Positions 56,020 through 64,000 of a stretch of 64,000 bases of DNA are shown piece by piece. Source of the DNA: an uncultured Aquimarina sp. Lineage in GTDB: Bacteria; Bacteroidota; Bacteroidia; Flavobacteriales; Flavobacteriaceae. Both the position numbers and the translations under genes were made by a program. The DNA is taken from positions 1-64,000 of the forward strand of contig CANMLG010000059.1 of the NCBI GenBank assembly GCA_947498765.1, in the 5' to 3' direction. Under the pieces are notes generated by a model. That model had not been told where the DNA came from, did not search any database, and was given only the letters and a program-made list of their open reading frames with translations. How positions within the stretch are numbered: the stretch's first letter is position 1; every line of letters begins with the position of its first letter.

Positions 56020-57693
56020 ATGAAAAATTATATAAAATATATCTCAATATTTTCACTAGCCTTAGTGGCTTGTGAACCCGAATTTGATAACGAAGTTAGC
56101 GGAACACCTGCTCCACAAAGTAGTGGCGAAGCTGACTTTTCCACCTATGTTGCCCTAGGAAACTCATTAACCGCTGGAGTTGCTGACCAGACCTTATATA
56201 TTGACGGACAGCAAGTCGCTTTCCCTGTTTTAATGGCAGAACAAATGAAAGCTGCTGGTGGGGGCGAATTTACCGTGCCTTTTATGGCAGATAATATTGG
56301 AGGTTTCCCTGGTATTCCAGAAACTGACCCAGAGACTGGAGATCCGATACCTAATACTTTACGTTTTCCGCCAAGGTTAGTATTTAATGCTTCAACTAGA
56401 CTGCCTGAATTAATAGAAGGCGTATCCACCACTAACCCTACTACAATACTTGATGGTCCATTTAACAATATGGGTGTACCTGGCGCTAAAAGTTTTCATT
56501 TAGGTTTTTCTGGATATGGAAATGTAGCTGGATTAAGTATGGGAACGTCGAATCCCTTTTTTGTGCGTTTCGCTTCTGAAGCAACTACTTCTGTACTTGC
56601 CGATGCTTTAGCACAACAACCTACCTTTTTCAGTTTATGGATTGGAGGCAACGATGTACTTAGTTATGCTACAAGTGGAGGTATTGGAAAAGTACAATCT
56701 AATGAAGACGCTATGGCTGAAATACCACCTGGACAAGATGACATAACTAATCCTGGATTCTTTAATGATGCTTTTAATGGAATTGTTGATAACTTAACCA
56801 CTAATGGAGCAAAAGGACTTGTTATCAATGTACCTGATGTTAAAAGTTTACCATTTTTTACTACTGTACCAAACAATGCTTTAGTTCTAGATGCTGAACA
56901 AGCAGCTAGTTTAACTGGTTTTTTCAGAGCTTATGTAGGTGTATTAACCCAAGGAGCCGTTGTCCAAGCAGTAACTCAAGCTATAACTCAAGCACAAACC
57001 AATGGAGTAACTGATCCAGCCGCACTTGCTCAAATACAAGCACAAGCTACTGAAGCCGCTATTGCTCAAGCTTCACCTGTGCTTAGTCAATATGCTTTTA
57101 CATTTACCCCTGGCCCAAATCGTTTTTTAATTAAAACTGATGAAACTCTTACCAATCCAATAGGTTTAAGACAAATGACCGAAAGTGAGCTATTATTACT
57201 TTCTATTGATCAAACGGCGTTACGTACACAAGGTTATGGCAGTGTAGCTATTACTCCCGAAGTTTTAGCGGTATTAGGAAAACTACAAACTGCTCCAGAA
57301 ACTGTTACACTTGATGAGGGTAATCTTGTTGTAAATGCAGTAAGACCTATAGAAGATAAAGATGCTTTAGATGATAACGAAATTTCTAATATTGCCACTG
57401 CAACTCAAGCTATAAACGCAATTATAAAAACTAAAGCTGAAGAAAAAGACTTGGCTTTTTACGATGCCAATGCACGTTTAAATGTGCTAAGTACCACTGG
57501 TGTTAACGTAAATGGATCTGTAATAACAAGCACACTTGTTAGAGGAGGCTTCTTTTCGTTAGATGGGGTACACCTTTCGCCTCGTGGAAATGCTGTAATT
57601 GCTAATGAAATGATGGAAACTATTAATGCCAAATATGGTTCGACATTACAACCTGTTGCCTCTGGTACATTCCCTACAGTAAGGCTGAAATAG
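56020..57693 (+). CDS. SGNH/GDSL lipase-type lipoprotein
   Basis: 557 residues. Lipobox ALVAC (Cys18, followed by EPEFD). SGNH blocks: I GNSLTAG (catalytic Ser), II NMGVPGAKS (Gly), III WIGGNDVL (Asn), V DGVHLSPRGNAV (Asp and His). A long insertion between III and V includes an Ala/Gln-rich helix (TQAITQAQTNGVTDPAALAQ). It is an outer-membrane esterase, probably facing outward, paired with FadL. The terminator at 57721 follows. Confidence 0.92.
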   Translation: MKNYIKYISIFSLALVACEPEFDNEVSGTPAPQSSGEADFSTYVALGNSLTAGVADQTLYIDGQQVAFPVLMAEQMKAAGGGEFTVPFMADNIGGFPGIPETDPETGDPIPNTLRFPPRLVFNASTRLPELIEGVSTTNPTTILDGPFNNMGVPGAKSFHLGFSGYGNVAGLSMGTSNPFFVRFASEATTSVLADALAQQPTFFSLWIGGNDVLSYATSGGIGKVQSNEDAMAEIPPGQDDITNPGFFNDAFNGIVDNLTTNGAKGLVINVPDVKSLPFFTTVPNNALVLDAEQAASLTGFFRAYVGVLTQGAVVQAVTQAITQAQTNGVTDPAALAQIQAQATEAAIAQASPVLSQYAFTFTPGPNRFLIKTDETLTNPIGLRQMTESELLLLSIDQTALRTQGYGSVAITPEVLAVLGKLQTAPETVTLDEGNLVVNAVRPIEDKDALDDNEISNIATATQAINAIIKTKAEEKDLAFYDANARLNVLSTTGVNVNGSVITSTLVRGGFFSLDGVHLSPRGNAVIANEMMETINAKYGSTLQPVASGTFPTVRLK

Positions 57694-57720
57694 GATTATA
57701 TTTTACACACTATATTTTAA

Positions 57721-57755
57721 AAACCTCCATCAATTGATTTTGATGGAGGTTTTTT
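57721..57755. terminator. bidirectional terminator
   Basis: AAACCTCCATCA/TGATGGAGGTTT, 12-bp perfect stem, loop of 8 nt, with A- and T-tails on either side, between convergent genes (the right arm reaches the stop of the HExxH gene). Confidence 0.9.
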
Positions 57756-58615
57756 CACCTTATTCGTGTTTTAGAATATTGATCAGCTTCATTTTCAAAG
57801 AAGTTATCACTACTTGAGTTCTTTCCAATTTCTTCTAATCCATATAATCCAAAAAACAAAGCTCCATGAAAATCTAAATAAAATAAATCTCTCAACCTAT
57901 CGAATCTAGGATATTTCGTTTCGGCTATTTTAAGATCTGATTCAAAAAAACTATTTACAAAATTATAATCTTCATATTGATACGTATGCAAAATTTCATG
58001 TGCTATAATTTCATACTCTGTATCCAATAAACTTTTATCAATAACCACTGATTTCCCTATTGCTTTACCTGTAACTGGTGTTCCGAATAAGGATACTTTA
58101 TCATTTGTAAAAATAAATTCTCCTGTTCTAAAACTTTCCTCAAATTCAAACTTATTATTACTAGCGGTTATAATTACTGAAACAAAAGCCATGGGCTTTA
58201 TTTTGTATCGAAATTTTAACTTATTCTCAAGTTCTAATTCGAATCTATTAAAGCCAATATCAAAATGCCATTTTTTCCAAAAATTTTTATTTAGAGCTGC
58301 ATTTTCAACAATTGACACACCAGCAGCGTTTAAAATCTTTGCTCCCCAACTATACTCCAGTTTGCGTCTTTCCCCTATTAAACCTAATAAGTTTTTGCTC
58401 TCATGTATTAAATATCCCCCTAAAGCTCCTTGCCTAAATCCTTTAAAAAAAACTTTGCCCCATTTTTCATTAGGTTTTTTATTAATAACTGAACCAATAC
58501 TACTTCCTAAGGCTCCAAGTCCAATATTATAAAAAGCTAGCTCTGTTTTATTTTGTCCGAATAAATTAGCAGAAAAAACAAATACTAAAACAAACAATTT
58601 CTTTTTAATTGACAT
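57755..58615 (-). CDS. exported protein with HExxH zinc-protease-like motif
   Basis: 286 residues from ATG 58615 (MSIKKKLF), signal peptide about 1-20 (ending LFGQN). The motif HEILHTYQYE near residue 213 is a metalloprotease HExxH, and a downstream NEADQYS may supply a third ligand. Before it is a glycine-rich N-terminal segment (GLGALGSSIGSV, GALGGYL). No full family match was recalled. It is probably periplasmic or outer-membrane associated. An upstream in-frame start extends over a hydrophobic stretch, so either start is possible. Confidence 0.65.
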   Translation of the reverse strand: MSIKKKLFVLVFVFSANLFGQNKTELAFYNIGLGALGSSIGSVINKKPNEKWGKVFFKGFRQGALGGYLIHESKNLLGLIGERRKLEYSWGAKILNAAGVSIVENAALNKNFWKKWHFDIGFNRFELELENKLKFRYKIKPMAFVSVIITASNNKFEFEESFRTGEFIFTNDKVSLFGTPVTGKAIGKSVVIDKSLLDTEYEIIAHEILHTYQYEDYNFVNSFFESDLKIAETKYPRFDRLRDLFYLDFHGALFFGLYGLEEIGKNSSSDNFFENEADQYSKTRIR

Positions 58616-58932
58616 AGGAATTTCTTTGAAAAAAGTGATTAATAACAAAAGAACCATCAAATAAACTAAATACTTATTTACCAAAAAAGTAAAACTCAAC
58701 TTTACAGCTACAATAACATAAAGTTCACATTGTTAAAAAAAACTCATTAATTATATTTTATGTATCCAATAATTAATTTATATAAAAATTTATGCATACT
58801 TTTTATTAAGTTTATACAAACATAATCGACTAATTACAAAACACTTACTATGCAATACTAATTACAGAATAATTTTTCCAGTTACTACAAAAATTATTTC
58901 GTGAACTATTTTAACCCTTAAAAATTAAAATT
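58616..58932. other. 317-bp AT-rich intergenic gap
   Basis: Divergent upstream regions of the HExxH gene and the small T9SS gene. No RNA gene, repeat or clear promoter was recognised, apart from a possible upstream extension of the HExxH frame to 58699. Confidence 0.4.
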
Positions 58933-59325
58933 ATGAGACGAATACTTTTATCATTACTAGGCACCTTGGCATTTACTAGTATACAGGCACAGTACAATGT
59001 AAACAGAACACTTCCTTTAGGCATTGGCATGAGTCATTTTGAAAGCAAATCAAGTGAATATATACTGGAAAAAAAGATCAATACAGAGGCTTCATCCGAT
59101 GTTATACATAATTATTCTGTACACCCTAATCCTGCCCATATTGGAGAAAATATTAAAATAAGCAACTTACAAAAAGGCGATATCATTCACATTTTTGAAC
59201 CCGAAGGCGCTCTTGTTTCTACCCAAATAATTGATGTAGATCAACATGTTAACACCCATGAACTTACCAGTGGTGAATATTTATTACGTACTAAAACACT
59301 TTTCGTGAAGTTATTGATTCATTAG
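58933..59325 (+). CDS. very small T9SS type A sorting-domain protein
   Basis: 130 residues. Signal peptide 1-19 (ending SIQAQ), a passenger of only about 40 residues (YNVNRTLPLGIGMSHFES to ASSDV), then a type A T9SS sorting domain (about 60-130) with YSVHPNPAHIGENIKISN, the strand pair IHIFEPEGALV and the terminal SGEYLLRTKTLFVKLLIH. It therefore should be exported and anchored or released, although almost nothing is carried. A heptamer repeat follows its stop codon. Confidence 0.8.
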   Translation: MRRILLSLLGTLAFTSIQAQYNVNRTLPLGIGMSHFESKSSEYILEKKINTEASSDVIHNYSVHPNPAHIGENIKISNLQKGDIIHIFEPEGALVSTQIIDVDQHVNTHELTSGEYLLRTKTLFVKLLIH

Positions 59326-59371
59326 TGGTTGTTGGTTGTTGGTTGTTGGTTGTTGGTTGTTGGTTGTTGGT
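59326..59371. repeat. TGGTTGT heptamer tandem repeat, about 6.6 copies
   Basis: 46 bp of perfect TGGTTGT units begin immediately after the stop codon of the T9SS gene, the same position as the CTTTTGG repeat after the barrel gene. The rest of the gap to tig (59372-59653) is AT-rich, with the tig promoter near its end. Confidence 0.95.
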
Positions 59372-59589
59372 AACAATGCAGAAAAAATTATTCTTTTCAT
59401 TATTTAAATTTTATAGTTGTCATTTTTTATTTACCATCTAGCTTTATTCTAGATTTAAAAAACTGACTCGTTCAGGATCTAGAACACTATTTTTAACAAA
59501 ATCATACTAATAAATACCATCAATACTCCTAATAAAAAACTAGCTTTAACCAACTCGCTAAAATTTAACTTTTTGTAAGAAATTAAAAA

Positions 59590-59620
59590 TTGGTAAACCT
59601 TTAAAAATGTATTACTTTTG
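59590..59620 (+). promoter_or_regulatory. tig promoter
   Basis: Minus-33 TTG (59590-59592), 20-nt spacer, minus-7 TACTTTTG (59613-59620), 33 nt before the tig ATG. Confidence 0.75.
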
Positions 59621-59653
59621 CACCCAATTTATTTCTACTAAATAATAGCCAGA

Positions 59654-60973
59654 ATGAACATTTCTAAAGAGCAGATTGATGATTTAAATGCGGTGGTTAC
59701 CGTAAATATCGAAAAAGAAGATTACAGTGATCGCGTTGAAAAGATCCTAAAAGACTATAGAAAAAATGCCAATATCCCTGGTTTTAGAAAAGGTCACGTA
59801 CCTATGGGAATGGTTAAAAAACAATACGGTCAGGCAGTTTTGGTTGATGAAATCAATAAATTGATTCAAGAAACACTAAACAACTACCTTACTGAAGAAA
59901 AATTAGATGTATTAGGAAATCCACTTCCAAAGGAACAAGCTGATTTTAGCTGGGATGCCGAAAAATTCACTTTCGAATTTGAGCTTGGATTAGCCCCTAA
60001 ATTTGATGTAAACCTACAAGGTAAAGAGGCTATTAAACAATACAAAATTGTGGCTACTGAGGAAATGATTGACAATCAATTGAAATCAATCCAAAAGCAA
60101 TATGGAAAATTAACTCCTGTTGATGTAGTAGCTAACGAAAATGTAGTGGCTGGTTTATTTGAAAACGAAACCGCTTCAATTAGCAAACAAGCTAGTGTTG
60201 AATTGGATAGTTTACAAGAAAAGACCAAAGAGCAATTCATTGGCGCTAAAGTTAACGATGTGATTACTGTTAATACTAAAGATTTGTTTGAAAACAATCA
60301 ACTTTTAGTATCATTAGTAGGCGTAAGTCAAGAACAAAAAGATCTTATTGACGTTGATGTTACCTTTACTGTTTCGGAAGTAAACGAACGTATTTTAGCA
60401 GATTTAGACCAAGAGTTATTCGACAAACTTTTTACTGACAAAAGCGTAACTTCTGTTTCTGAATTAAAAGAAAAAATTAAAGAAGACGCCGAAAATCAGT
60501 TTGCACAACAAGCCGATCAGCAATTACTAAACACAATTACTGAAAGTGTTATTGAAAATACTACATTTGATTTACCTGCCGACTTTTTGAAAAAATGGTT
60601 ACAAGTTTCGGGAGAAAAACAATTAACTGCCGATGAAGCTGCTGCTGAATATGAAAAAAGCGAAAAAGGCTTGCGTTTTCAATTAATTGAAGGTAAAATT
60701 ATTACCGACAACAACCTACAAATTACTTACGACGAAATTAAAGATCACGCTAAGGAATTAATCAAAGGACAAATGGCTCAATTTGGGCAAACGAATCCTG
60801 AAGATAAAGAATTAGAAGAAATTGCAGGTCGTATTTTAGGAAACCAAGACGAAGTAAAACGTATTTCGGAGCAGTTAATGAGTCAAAAATTGTTAGCTTT
60901 TTATAAAGAAAACGCTAAGTTAGAAGAAAAAGAAATTACTTTTGACGACTTTATAAAAGAGGTATACAACTAA
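59654..60973 (+). CDS. tig: trigger factor
   Basis: 439 residues. N-terminal ribosome-binding domain with the signature GFRKGHVP (about residue 40), a central segment replacing or degrading the FKBP-type PPIase domain (no clear FKBP active site is seen), and a long helical C-terminal chaperone domain. It binds nascent chains at the ribosome exit. First of tig-clpP-clpX, a standard order, but a terminator separates it from clpP. Confidence 0.93.
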   Translation: MNISKEQIDDLNAVVTVNIEKEDYSDRVEKILKDYRKNANIPGFRKGHVPMGMVKKQYGQAVLVDEINKLIQETLNNYLTEEKLDVLGNPLPKEQADFSWDAEKFTFEFELGLAPKFDVNLQGKEAIKQYKIVATEEMIDNQLKSIQKQYGKLTPVDVVANENVVAGLFENETASISKQASVELDSLQEKTKEQFIGAKVNDVITVNTKDLFENNQLLVSLVGVSQEQKDLIDVDVTFTVSEVNERILADLDQELFDKLFTDKSVTSVSELKEKIKEDAENQFAQQADQQLLNTITESVIENTTFDLPADFLKKWLQVSGEKQLTADEAAAEYEKSEKGLRFQLIEGKIITDNNLQITYDEIKDHAKELIKGQMAQFGQTNPEDKELEEIAGRILGNQDEVKRISEQLMSQKLLAFYKENAKLEEKEITFDDFIKEVYN

Positions 60974-61029
60974 ACAAATACGTATAAAGTGTTATTTATA
61001 TGTATTGAATTTTAAAATATCCTATCTTT

Positions 61030-61063
61030 AAGGCGTAGAACTATAGTTTTACGCCTTTTTTTT
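61030..61063 (+). terminator. terminator after tig
   Basis: AAGGCGTAGAAC/GTTTTACGCCTT stem (one mismatch), loop TATA, followed by eight T. A TATCTTTA sequence (61023-61030) overlaps its left edge and may be a clpP minus-7 box. Confidence 0.85.
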
Positions 61064-61086
61064 AAACTTAAAATTATTTCTTATCT

Positions 61087-61761
61087 ATGGATTACGGAAA
61101 AGAATTCGAAAAATACGCAACTAAACACCACGGAATAAATAGTAACTACTATGGGCAACTAACTAGTGCTATGACACCCGTTGGCATGACTCCAAATATT
61201 ATTGAAGAACGCCAGATGAACGCTGTTGCTATGGATGTTTTTTCGAGATTAATGATGGATCGTATTATCTTTTTAGGTACAGGTATTAACGATCAAATTG
61301 CTAATATTGTTCAAGCTCAGTTATTGTTTTTAGAAAGCACTGATTCTAATAAAGACATACAAATTTATATTAACTCTCCAGGTGGTGGTGTATATGCCGG
61401 ACTAGGTATTTATGATACTATGCAGTTCATTAAGCCTGATGTAGCTACTATTTGTACCGGTATGGCGGCATCAATGGGAGCCGTATTAATGTGCGCAGGT
61501 CAAAAAGGAAAACGTTCCGCTTTACCACATAGCCGCATTATGATTCATCAGCCCTTAGGAGGTGCACAAGGACAAGCTAGTGATATTGAAATTACAGCAA
61601 GAGAAATTTTAATTCTTAAAGAAGAATTATATAATATTATTGCAAAACATTCTGGTCAAAGTTATGATAAAGTTTACAATGACAGTGACCGTGATTATTG
61701 GATGAAAGCAGATAAAGCTTTAGAATATGGTATGATTGATGAAATCCTTACCAGAAAATAA
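61087..61761 (+). CDS. clpP: ATP-dependent Clp protease proteolytic subunit
   Basis: 224 residues, including an N-terminal extension of about 25. Catalytic Ser129 (GMAASMGA), His154 (RIMIHQP) and a later Asp in YNDSDRDYW are present. It assembles as a tetradecamer and degrades substrates fed by ClpX, the downstream gene. Confidence 0.97.
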   Translation: MDYGKEFEKYATKHHGINSNYYGQLTSAMTPVGMTPNIIEERQMNAVAMDVFSRLMMDRIIFLGTGINDQIANIVQAQLLFLESTDSNKDIQIYINSPGGGVYAGLGIYDTMQFIKPDVATICTGMAASMGAVLMCAGQKGKRSALPHSRIMIHQPLGGAQGQASDIEITAREILILKEELYNIIAKHSGQSYDKVYNDSDRDYWMKADKALEYGMIDEILTRK

Positions 61762-61832
61762 TACCTTTGCAGGAGGTAATTCATTAGTTATAACTTACTA
61801 ATAAAACAATAAATAACCAGAACAAATAAAAG

Positions 61833-63062
61833 ATGGCGAAAGATGATTTAGAATGTTCCTTTTGTGGACGTAAAAAACCTGAAACAAGCTTGTTAATTGC
61901 TGGTTTGGATGCTCACATTTGTGATCGCTGTATTCAACAAGCCTATGGTATTGTTGTAGAAGAATCAAAAGATGAAGATGGGGAAGAACTAAGTCAAGAA
62001 TTAGTATTGAGCAAACCAAAAGCTATTAAAGAGTTTTTGGATACCTATATTATTGGTCAAGATTTTTCAAAAAAGGTGATTTCAGTTGCTGTATACAACC
62101 ACTACAAAAGGTTATTGCAAAAAAAATCTGATGATGATATTGAAATACAAAAAAGTAATATCATTTTAGTTGGGCAAACTGGTACTGGAAAAACATTAAT
62201 TGCAAAAACTATTGCAAGGATGCTAAATGTACCTTTGGCAATTGTTGATGCTACCGTATTAACCGAGGCAGGCTATGTAGGTGAAGATGTAGAAACCATT
62301 CTGACTAAACTTTTACAAGCCGCGGATTACAACCTTGAAAAAGCACAACGTGGTATTGTTTTTATTGATGAAATAGACAAAATTGCACGTAAAAGTGATA
62401 ATCCTAGCATTACACGTGACGTATCGGGCGAAGGAGTACAACAAGCCTTGTTAAAACTTTTAGAAGGAACTACAGTTAATGTTCCACCTAAAGGAGGACG
62501 TAAGCACCCAGATCAAAAATTTATTGAAGTGAATACTGAAAATATTTTATTTATTGCTGGCGGTGCCTTTGATGGTATTGAACGAAATATACAAAAACGC
62601 TTGAATATGCAAGCTGTTGGTTTTAGCGCTTCTATTAAAGAGGAGGTAATTGAAAAAGAAAACTTACTTCAATACATTATCCCAAAAGATCTCAAGGATT
62701 TTGGTTTAATTCCCGAAATTATTGGTCGTTTACCTGTATTAAGTTACATGAATCCTTTGGATTCTAAAACACTTAGAGCTATTTTAACCGAACCTAAAAA
62801 CGCTATTATTAAACAATACACGAAATTATTCGAAATGGATGATATCGAGTTTTCAATTACTGATGGTGCTTTAGATTTTATTGTTGAAAAAGCCAATGAA
62901 TACAAATTAGGAGCTAGAGGTTTACGCTCTTTATGCGAAGCTATTTTAACCGATGCCATGTTTGAGCTACCCGATAGTGATGAAAAATCATTTAAAGTAA
63001 CTAAAGACTACGCAGAGAAAAAATTAAACAAGGCTAGCATAAAACTAAAAGCAGTTTCATAA
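61833..63062 (+). CDS. clpX: ATP-dependent Clp protease ATP-binding subunit ClpX
   Basis: 409 residues. N-terminal zinc-binding domain (Cys8, Cys11, Cys30, Cys33), Walker A GQTGTGKT, Walker [10 protein letters not shown], and the sensor and RPVLSYM-type C-terminal AAA+ portions. It unfolds proteins and feeds ClpP. A terminator follows at 63085-63123. Confidence 0.97.
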   Translation: MAKDDLECSFCGRKKPETSLLIAGLDAHICDRCIQQAYGIVVEESKDEDGEELSQELVLSKPKAIKEFLDTYIIGQDFSKKVISVAVYNHYKRLLQKKSDDDIEIQKSNIILVGQTGTGKTLIAKTIARMLNVPLAIVDATVLTEAGYVGEDVETILTKLLQAADYNLEKAQRGIVFIDEIDKIARKSDNPSITRDVSGEGVQQALLKLLEGTTVNVPPKGGRKHPDQKFIEVNTENILFIAGGAFDGIERNIQKRLNMQAVGFSASIKEEVIEKENLLQYIIPKDLKDFGLIPEIIGRLPVLSYMNPLDSKTLRAILTEPKNAIIKQYTKLFEMDDIEFSITDGALDFIVEKANEYKLGARGLRSLCEAILTDAMFELPDSDEKSFKVTKDYAEKKLNKASIKLKAVS

Positions 63063-63084
63063 TACCAATTCTAAATGTTAGCAC

Positions 63085-63123
63085 AAAAAAAGCTCAGTTT
63101 TGAAAAATAACTGAGCTTTTTTT
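63085..63123. terminator. bidirectional terminator between clpX and the S41 protease
   Basis: AAAAAAAGCTCAGTT pairs with AACTGAGCTTTTTTT, a stem of 15 pairs including the A/T tails, with loop about TTGAAAAAT. Confidence 0.9.
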
Positions 63124-63145
63124 ATGACATAAACTGAGATTGGTT

Positions 63146-64000
63146 CTAATCTTTTTGCTCCAAACTTAGTACACGCAACAACATTGGGTCTGTTTTAATT
63201 TTTAACTTGTAACTCAAATTTGTTGAAAATAATTGGTTCCCAATTTCGGCTTTTATACAGGTTTTTATTTGTTCATTAATTGTAGCTCCTGTAAATTCCA
63301 ACCCACGTTTAACCGCATAATTTTTAAACTGCCTTAATAGCACATCGGTTATTTCTAAAGAAAGAACACTTTCTTCATTTAATGTATTATAAAACCCACG
63401 ATTAGTATCCAACTCCTCAAACACAAAACGACTCAATACTCCCGAATACTCTGCATACTCTAGTACCTCAACATTTCTATCCTTTGCTTTTCCTATATAC
63501 ACATCTGGAATAATACCTCCGCCGCCATAGACAACTTTACCCTTTGGCGTTGTAAATACTAGAGTGTCATTTACCTTTATTTTTGTTGAATCTTGTAATT
63601 CCCCAGTATCAAAACGCTTGAGGTATTCTTCGTTATAAGCCTCTACTCCATTTTTATAGGAACGCTGTATTGACCTCCCCGTTGGTGTAAAATATTGCGA
63701 AACGGTTAATCGAACTACACTTCCATCACCTAAATCCATTTCTCGCTGTACTAATCCTTTTCCAAACGAACGACGTCCTACTATGGTTCCTTTATCATTA
63801 TCCTGTAATGCTCCTGCTAAAATTTCACTAGCCGATGCCGAATTTTCATCAATTAATACATACACCTGTCCATTTTCAAAATCTCCTTTTTTAGTTGCGA
63901 AGGATTTTTCAATTTTACCTTGACGATTTTTTGTAAACATAATTAATTTATCATCTTCCAAAAATTCATCTGCTATTCTTAAAGCAGGTCTAATATACCC
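63146..64000 (-). CDS. S41 C-terminal processing protease (5' end outside window)
   Basis: The last 284 residues of a periplasmic Ser-Lys protease of the CTP/Tsp family, in frame to the right edge (the first whole codon is at 64000). The catalytic Ser is in [15 protein letters not shown] and the Lys in [24 protein letters not shown] precedes them, the family's conserved segment. Tail about 130 residues after [11 protein letters not shown]. It probably degrades or processes misfolded or ssrA-like substrates in the periplasm. The signal peptide and PDZ domain are outside the window. Confidence 0.93.
   Translation of the reverse strand, partial: GYIRPALRIADEFLEDDKLIMFTKNRQGKIEKSFATKKGDFENGQVYVLIDENSASASEILAGALQDNDKGTIVGRRSFGKGLVQREMDLGDGSVVRLTVSQYFTPTGRSIQRSYKNGVEAYNEEYLKRFDTGELQDSTKIKVNDTLVFTTPKGKVVYGGGGIIPDVYIGKAKDRNVEVLEYAEYSGVLSRFVFEELDTNRGFYNTLNEESVLSLEITDVLLRQFKNYAVKRGLEFTGATINEQIKTCIKAEIGNQLFSTNLSYKLKIKTDPMLLRVLSLEQKD

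Noticed and set aside
61771-61777. AGGAGGT between clpP and clpX as a functional Shine-Dalgarno
   Set aside because: It is about 55 nt from the clpX ATG and no start codon lies at the right spacing, so it is probably chance.

Overview
The window reads as a low-GC chromosome segment of a Flavobacteriaceae-type bacterium (Bacteroidota), probably marine. This rests on TTG-N(17-23)-TAnnTTTG promoters, almost no Shine-Dalgarno sequences, type IX secretion (T9SS) sorting domains, lipoproteins with acidic residues after the lipid cysteine, TonB/carboxypeptidase-regulatory receptors, and families largely confined to this phylum (DUF3467, DUF2851, DUF6686, DUF4856). No rRNA, CRISPR array, prophage or intact insertion sequence is visible.

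Region 1 (1-6990): the 5' part of a giant secreted multi-domain adhesin-like gene (minus strand, running off the left edge), then prfC on the plus strand. Region 2 (7013-22430): the rif/translation block, read right to left: rpsU, xerC, hpf, tRNA-Thr, tRNA-Tyr, tRNA-Gly, tRNA-Thr, tuf, tRNA-Trp, secE, nusG, rplK, rplA, rplJ, rplL, rpoB, rpoC, DUF3467. The order is the same as the thrU-tyrU-glyT-thrT-tufB-secE-nusG-rplKAJL-rpoBC block of E. coli, with tRNA-Trp added. rpsU carries a perfect AGGAGGT Shine-Dalgarno, unusual for this phylum and pointing to autoregulation by bS21. Region 3 (22494-34138): an acyl-CoA dehydrogenase, an AGCS symporter with a helix-hairpin-helix protein, a K+ channel with a PspC protein, a small inverted-repeat element, DUF2851, a large secreted GH16 polysaccharidase and a PAS protein.

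Region 4 (34246-47600) is the most interesting. It is a minus-strand block of surface lipoproteins and membrane proteins that looks like an iron- or haem-linked system: canonical imelysin, di-haem oxidoreductase, degenerate imelysin, haem-binding c-type protein, an inserted lipoprotein, DUF4856, a second degenerate imelysin, a full-length homologue of vitamin K-dependent gamma-glutamyl carboxylase, and a TonB-dependent receptor. It is headed by a divergent promoter with 7-1-7 palindromes of Fur-box architecture, which also face two DUF6686 genes and, further on, a cysteine-rich small protein. The carboxylase homologue keeps the His and Lys that correspond to human GGCX His160 and Lys218, at the same spacing.

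Region 5 (47632-64000) is mostly housekeeping: HMG-CoA lyase, YjbQ, a Cof-type phosphatase, pyrD, pepT, an alpha/beta hydrolase, FadL with an SGNH lipase lipoprotein, an HExxH protein, a very small T9SS-tagged protein, the tig-clpP-clpX set and the C-terminal part of an S41 processing protease that runs off the right edge. Three heptamer-type repeats lie in intergenic gaps here.

Start codons were chosen by family fit and promoter position. Several upstream TTG/GTG candidates were rejected, as noted per gene. All domain calls are by reading, with no database search.
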